Source of the DNA: an uncultured Pirellulaceae bacterium | GTDB taxonomy: Bacteria > Planctomycetota > Planctomycetia > Pirellulales > Pirellulaceae | Direction of reading: 5' to 3' | Length of the DNA stretch: 9,996 nucleotides | Assembly: GCA_934278005.1 (NCBI GenBank) | Contig: CAKQWG010000120.1 | Coordinates: forward strand, 1 to 9,996 | Shown: positions 6,466 through 9,996 of the stretch, in pieces | How positions within the stretch are numbered: position 1 is the first letter of the stretch | How the letters are laid out: every line of letters begins with the position of its first letter | Notes under the pieces: generated by a model | Databases searched by the model: none | What the model saw: only the letters and a program-made list of their open reading frames with translations | What the model was told of the DNA's origin: nothing | Made by a program: the position numbers and the translations under genes

Positions 6466-8133
6466 ATGGCGATCCGTATATTGACGCTCATAAGCTGTAT
6501 CGTTGGCGGAATAATGGCGCTAGCCAGTTCGCTGGCAGCGGCTGATCCACTTGCCCTTCAGGCTCGTTCTGTGGACACGGTAGTCGTCCGCCCGGCGGCG
6601 TGGGCTGGCGCGCTGCAGCCCTGGAAGGCCTACCGGCAAGCGCAGGGGCATCGCATTGCGGAAGTGGACGCCAACCCCGATGCCCAGGTGATACGCTCGG
6701 CCATCGCTCGCGTGGCAGCAGCTCAGGCCGATCCCATTCGCTACGTGCTACTGGCGGGCGACGTGAGTGCCGATGCCAGTCTGACCATTCCGGCTTGCTA
6801 CTACGACAGCACAGCCATGGTCCAGTTCGGTGGGGCCGCCAAACTGGCTTCTGACAATCCGTATGCGGATCTGGATGGCGACGATCTTCCGGAGCTGGCC
6901 GTGGGGCGGATTCCAGCCAGCTCAGCAGCGCAGTTGCGGCAGGTGCTAGCTCGCGTCATGGCCTTTGAACAGCAGCGCGATTTTTCCACTTGGCGCCGCG
7001 ACGTGCACGTAGTGGCTGGCGTGGGAGGATTTGGCCCAGTTGCAGATTCGGTAATCGAAATGACCACGCGTCGCTTCTTAGCTGATCGCATTCCGGGTTG
7101 GTCCAACCTGTCGATGACGCAAGCTAGCCTAGACAGCCACTACTGCCCCGATCCGTGGCGGTTTAGCGAGGCGTGTGTTGGCCGTCTCAATCAGGGGGGC
7201 ATGTTTTGGGTCTACATTGGTCACGGACACGTCAAGACGCTCGACTATGTCCGCGCCGGCGATGAATGGCTACCTATCCTGACGCACGACCATGTGCCGA
7301 CAGTCGACGTGGGGCAGCGTCCACCTATCGCCGTATTTTTAGCCTGCTACACCGGCGCTTTCGATGCGACCGAAGCCTGTTTAGCTGAGGAGCTAGTGCT
7401 CAGTCCGACCGGTCCCATTGCGGCCCTGGCCGCTTCGCGCGTCTCGGGCCCCTATGGCTTGGCCATGCTCTCGGACGGACTGCTGTCGAGCTGCTTTGAT
7501 GACCAACTCGGCACTTTGGGAGAAGTCGTCTTGCGCGCCAAACAGCAGATGTGGCATACACCAAAAGCGACCGTCGCAGACGCAGCCAGCTCGCCGGCTG
7601 GAAGTGCTCCCCCGGCCACTGCTGGGCACAGCATGCAAATGCAAATGATTGACGCGATCGCCAGCGCGATGAGTCCGGCGAACTATGATCTAGCTGCCGA
7701 GCGGCGAGAACACGTCTGGCAAATGAATCTGTTGGGCGACCCGCTGCTGCGCTTGACCCACCCCAGTCCGCTGAAACTGCAAGTTGCCGAGCGGTCTGCG
7801 GCAGGGCAGATGCTGCACGTCGCAGGACAAAGCGATGTAGCGGGCGAATTGCTCGTGGAGCTGGTGCTGCGCCGCGACCAGGTCCGCAAAGAGCTGGATA
7901 GCCTGCCCGTGGACTTGATCAGCCAGCTTGGCCGCAATAGTTTTCAGCAACGCTACGAGGCAGCCAATCAGCGCATCGTCCTTCAGCATGATCAAACGCT
8001 CGCAGCCGCTGGCGATTTCAATGTTGAATTGGACATCCCCGCCGACCTGCCACGTGGCAAGTATGCTGTGCGTGCTTTCTTGGCCGGACAAGCCACCTGC
8101 CGGGCTGGATACTGCGAGCTGAATATCCGTTAA
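6466..8133 (+). CDS. Secreted C25-family (gingipain-like) cysteine peptidase
   Basis: This 555-residue protein has the clan CD caspase/gingipain fold signature. The putative catalytic His253 lies in WVYIGHGH (248-255) and Cys294 in FLACYTG (291-297), each at the end of a hydrophobic beta strand. Family-typical landmarks are YADLDGDDLPELAVGRIP (133-150) and LLGDPLLRL (422-430), which closes the catalytic region. An Ala/Pro/Ser-rich insert (about 366-392) interrupts the catalytic domain. Residues from about 434 to 555 look like a beta-sandwich. A signal peptide is evident (MAIRILTLISCIVGG..., likely cleaved after Ala26 in LAAADP). I therefore prefer the ATG at 6466 to the in-frame ATG at 6427, which adds 13 polar residues. 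No type IX secretion C-terminal domain is seen, unlike Bacteroidetes gingipains. It probably acts in the periplasm or outside the cell. Substrate and cleavage specificity cannot be read from the sequence. Confidence 0.8.
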   Translation: MAIRILTLISCIVGGIMALASSLAAADPLALQARSVDTVVVRPAAWAGALQPWKAYRQAQGHRIAEVDANPDAQVIRSAIARVAAAQADPIRYVLLAGDVSADASLTIPACYYDSTAMVQFGGAAKLASDNPYADLDGDDLPELAVGRIPASSAAQLRQVLARVMAFEQQRDFSTWRRDVHVVAGVGGFGPVADSVIEMTTRRFLADRIPGWSNLSMTQASLDSHYCPDPWRFSEACVGRLNQGGMFWVYIGHGHVKTLDYVRAGDEWLPILTHDHVPTVDVGQRPPIAVFLACYTGAFDATEACLAEELVLSPTGPIAALAASRVSGPYGLAMLSDGLLSSCFDDQLGTLGEVVLRAKQQMWHTPKATVADAASSPAGSAPPATAGHSMQMQMIDAIASAMSPANYDLAAERREHVWQMNLLGDPLLRLTHPSPLKLQVAERSAAGQMLHVAGQSDVAGELLVELVLRRDQVRKELDSLPVDLISQLGRNSFQQRYEAANQRIVLQHDQTLAAAGDFNVELDIPADLPRGKYAVRAFLAGQATCRAGYCELNIR

Positions 8134-8151
8134 ATTATTTGGCTTGCTGCA

Positions 8152-8169
8152 GCAGCCCGAGCGGGCTGC
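8152..8169. terminator. Perfect 8-bp-stem palindrome after the C25 gene, possible terminator
   Basis: GCAGCCCG and CGGGCTGC pair perfectly around an AG dinucleotide, 18 nt after the TAA stop of the peptidase gene. It could help end transcription, but no T-run follows, so an intrinsic terminator is not established. Confidence 0.4.
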
Positions 8170-8206
8170 GTTGGTGGGAGCCCACCGGCGTTGGTGGGAG
8201 CCCACC
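8168..8206. repeat. Tandem 20-bp palindromic repeats
   Basis: Two tandem copies with a 20-bp period (8168-8187 and 8188-8206) each contain the palindrome GGTGGGAGCCCACC (8173-8186 and 8193-8206), with a 6-bp stem and the same AG centre as the adjacent hairpin at 8152-8169. The copies are identical over 19 bp. The first copy overlaps the end of the preceding palindrome. This looks like a REP-like palindromic element, and it may also act as a transcript end or stabiliser. Confidence 0.8.
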
Positions 8207-8228
8207 AGCAAAAATACTGCATAGGTAT

Positions 8229-8257
8229 GCGCAGGATGGCGGCCCTGCGCTTACAAT
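8229..8257 (+). promoter_or_regulatory. Hairpin abutting a possible -10 box upstream of moxR
   Basis: GCGCAGG (8229-8235) and CCTGCGC (8244-8250) form a perfect 7-bp inverted repeat with an 8-nt loop. It directly precedes TTACAAT (8251-8257), which contains a TACAAT -10-like hexamer about 100 bp before the moxR start. The inverted repeat would overlap the -35 and spacer region, as an operator might, but no good -35 sequence is present. The rest of the gap to 8358 shows nothing further. Confidence 0.25.
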
Positions 8258-8358
8258 CTGTGATTTGGCAACTGCCCGGTGCCCCCTCTGCCTGTTCCCC
8301 GTCTCTGGGCAGAGGTCAATCGAGCAGCCACCCAGCATTCCACCATGAAATCCCCACG

Positions 8359-9315
8359 ATGCGCAGTACCCGAGAGTTATTTGAGGCAATTTCAACCGAG
8401 CTGGAGAAGTTGTTTGTTGGGCAGAGTGAATTGGTTTTAGCGACCCAGGTAGCCTTGTTTTCCGGCGGCCACGTGCTTATCGAGAGTCTGCCCGGCATGG
8501 GCAAGACACTCTTCGTAAGAGCCTTGGGAAAGATACTTGGTTGCCAATTCGGACGCATTCAGTTTACCGCGGATCTAATGCCGTCGGATATCACCGGTGC
8601 ACCGCTGCTGGACGTGCGCACACAGGATTTTCGCTTCCGACCCGGTCCGGTGTTTACTCAATTGCTGCTGGCAGACGAAATCAATCGTTCACCCGCCAAA
8701 ACGCACGCCGCGCTGCTGGAGATTATGCAGGAGTATCGCGTGACCGTGGATGGGACAAGCCACGTTCTGCAGCGCCCGTTTCTCGTGCTGGCGACCCAGA
8801 ATCCGATCGAGAGCGAAGGCACTTACAATCTGCCCGAAGCACAGCTCGATCGGTTTATGTTCAAAGTAGTCGTCGACTATCCTGATGAAATCGAAGAGGA
8901 GCGCATTCTTACACTGCACAGCCAGCAGATCGACTTGAATCACCGCTTGGCAACCGAGATCGATACGATTACCTCGCCCGAGGAGATCATGCAGCAGATG
9001 GCCACGAATGCGTTAATACGAATCGAACCGCCACTGGTGCAGTACATCAATCGCCTGGTGCGGCTAACTCGCAAGTGGCCGGCCTTCTATCTAGGTGCCT
9101 CACCGCGAGCCGGCTTGGCGCTGATGCAGGGAGCGCGAACGTTGGCCGCTTTTCGCGGACGCGATTTTGCTACGCCCGATGATGTAGTTGACATTGCGCT
9201 GCCGGCTTTGCGACACCGCGTAATCCTGACTGCTGAAGCCGAAGTCGAAGGGCTCAAAGCCGACGATCAATTGCGTCAGTTGCTGCGCAGCATCGAAGTT
9301 CCGCGCGGTTCGTGA
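8359..9315 (+). CDS. MoxR-family AAA+ ATPase
   Basis: This 318-residue cytoplasmic AAA+ ATPase belongs to the MoxR family, which is thought to act as a chaperone for assembling or activating partner proteins, often with VWA or DUF58 proteins. Visible motifs are a Walker A loop ESLPGMGKT (42-50), Walker B LLLADE (102-107), sensor 1 LATQNP (145-150), a likely arginine finger in LPEAQLDRF (158-166) and a sensor 2 region GASPRAGLAL. The first position of the Walker A GxxxxGKT is Ser43 instead of the usual Gly, while the essential GKT is intact. The start at 8359 (MRSTRELFEAI) fits the family; the open frame upstream to 8191 translates the palindromic repeats and is unlikely to be coding. The next gene follows after 16 bp and encodes a DUF58 protein, the usual MoxR partner, so the two are probably one operon. 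Confidence 0.93.
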   Translation: MRSTRELFEAISTELEKLFVGQSELVLATQVALFSGGHVLIESLPGMGKTLFVRALGKILGCQFGRIQFTADLMPSDITGAPLLDVRTQDFRFRPGPVFTQLLLADEINRSPAKTHAALLEIMQEYRVTVDGTSHVLQRPFLVLATQNPIESEGTYNLPEAQLDRFMFKVVVDYPDEIEEERILTLHSQQIDLNHRLATEIDTITSPEEIMQQMATNALIRIEPPLVQYINRLVRLTRKWPAFYLGASPRAGLALMQGARTLAAFRGRDFATPDDVVDIALPALRHRVILTAEAEVEGLKADDQLRQLLRSIEVPRGS

Positions 9316-9331
9316 ATGAGAAACTCCTTGC

Positions 9332-9996
9332 ATGAAACCTGACGCATTGCCAAGTGAAGGGCCAGTTGAACCGTTCTCGATTCTGCAATGGGGCCTCACG
9401 CCCTGGCTGTTGCTGTTGCTGTGCTTGCTACCGCTGGTGCTGCTGATGGTCGTGGCCCGCGTCTACCCCACTCGCCGCATGATCGGCCTAGCCGCTCTAC
9501 CGCTGCTGTTCTCGCTCCCCACACCCTGGTTGCCCAGTTGGTGGATCAGCGGTATAGCTGCCGTAGGTCTAGGTCTGTTGCTGATCGTTGCGATCGATCT
9601 ACTTACGTTGCCGCGGCCCGCCAGTATCCAAGTTCAGCGGCTGATGCCGCGCGTCGCCTCGCTGGGCAGTCGGCATCCGGTCGAACTGGCGATCGACAAC
9701 ACCAGTCGGCATGCGCTCCAGTTGCATGTGGCCGATGATGCGGCTCAGGGCTTGGCGATCGAACCGGCCGTTCATCGATTGCGAATTTTGCCCGGCAAGC
9801 GAACGATTGTTGCACAGGCCTTCATTCCTCATCGCCGCGGAGCCTTTGAGCTTGAGCACGTTTACGCGCATTTGTTTAGTCGCTGGCAGCTATGGCTTAA
9901 GCAACACGCCTACGACTGCCGCGGCCCGCTGCATGTCTATCCCAACATCAAGCAGGTCGGCGAGTACGCGCTGCTGGCGCGGACCAATCGGCTCAG
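9332..9996 (+). CDS. DUF58 domain membrane protein (5' part, runs off window)
   Basis: The frame is open from the ATG at 9332 to the window edge, giving 221 codons without a stop. The N-terminal region has two or three hydrophobic segments, at about 20-43 (WGLTPWLLLLLCLLPLVLLM), 51-68 and 71-92, which suggest membrane anchoring. After these comes a beta-rich segment and then the DUF58 landmark VYPNIKQVGEYALLARTNRL near the cut end. In relatives this region is followed by a vWA-like domain, which would lie outside the window. The ATG is the first start after an in-frame stop at 9317, and the gene begins 16 bp after moxR. DUF58 proteins are the common partners of MoxR ATPases; their client is unknown here. 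Partial at the 3' end. Confidence 0.85.
   Translation, partial: MKPDALPSEGPVEPFSILQWGLTPWLLLLLCLLPLVLLMVVARVYPTRRMIGLAALPLLFSLPTPWLPSWWISGIAAVGLGLLLIVAIDLLTLPRPASIQVQRLMPRVASLGSRHPVELAIDNTSRHALQLHVADDAAQGLAIEPAVHRLRILPGKRTIVAQAFIPHRRGAFELEHVYAHLFSRWQLWLKQHAYDCRGPLHVYPNIKQVGEYALLARTNRL

Noticed and set aside
6466..6498. Lipobox LISC making the C25 peptidase a lipoprotein
   Set aside because: The cysteine is at residue 11, leaving a hydrophobic region too short for a lipoprotein signal. A signal peptidase I site at LAAADP fits better.
8191..8358. N-terminal extension of MoxR starting at a TTG within the palindromic repeats
   Set aside because: The translated segment covers the repeats and hairpin, lacks similarity to MoxR, and the family normally starts near the chosen ATG.

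Overview
This window most likely comes from a planctomycete chromosome, probably of the Pirellulaceae (Rhodopirellula-like) type. The evidence is indirect: fairly GC-rich coding sequence, few convincing Shine-Dalgarno sites, a secreted family C25 (gingipain-fold) peptidase without a visible sorting domain, a MoxR ATPase followed by a DUF58 protein, a long YkgJ-type cysteine-cluster protein, and intergenic palindromic repeats. No rRNA or other taxonomic marker is present, so this placement is an inference.

Layout: there are two divergent blocks. The minus-strand block (16-3454) reads right to left and encodes a zinc-dependent sugar-acid dehydrogenase, a TIM-barrel ketose/keto-acid 3-epimerase with all four metal ligands, and a UxaE-type tagaturonate epimerase. 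A repeat array of about 240 bp lies between the first two genes. It contains an 85-bp unit duplicated in tandem (82/85 identical), and each copy holds an imperfect inverted repeat. The plus-strand block (3779-9996) encodes a periplasmic GlpQ-type glycerophosphodiesterase, a YkgJ-family cysteine-cluster protein with a long unassigned C-terminal part, a secreted C25-like cysteine peptidase, a MoxR AAA+ ATPase and the start of a DUF58 membrane protein that runs off the right edge. The gap before moxR carries a cluster of short perfect palindromes.

How the genes may work together: the three minus-strand enzymes form a plausible chain through D-tagaturonate. A dehydrogenase makes a keto sugar acid, the TIM-barrel epimerase makes or handles tagaturonate, and UxaE converts tagaturonate to fructuronate for the mannonate/KDG pathway. 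The combination resembles the Thermotoga inositol route (IolM/IolO plus UxaE), but an L-galactonate or L-gulonate route is also possible. The divergent GlpQ could release free polyols such as inositol from glycerophosphodiesters, which is a speculative link. MoxR and DUF58 form a standard chaperone-like pair. The C25 peptidase and the YkgJ protein have no clear link to the other genes.
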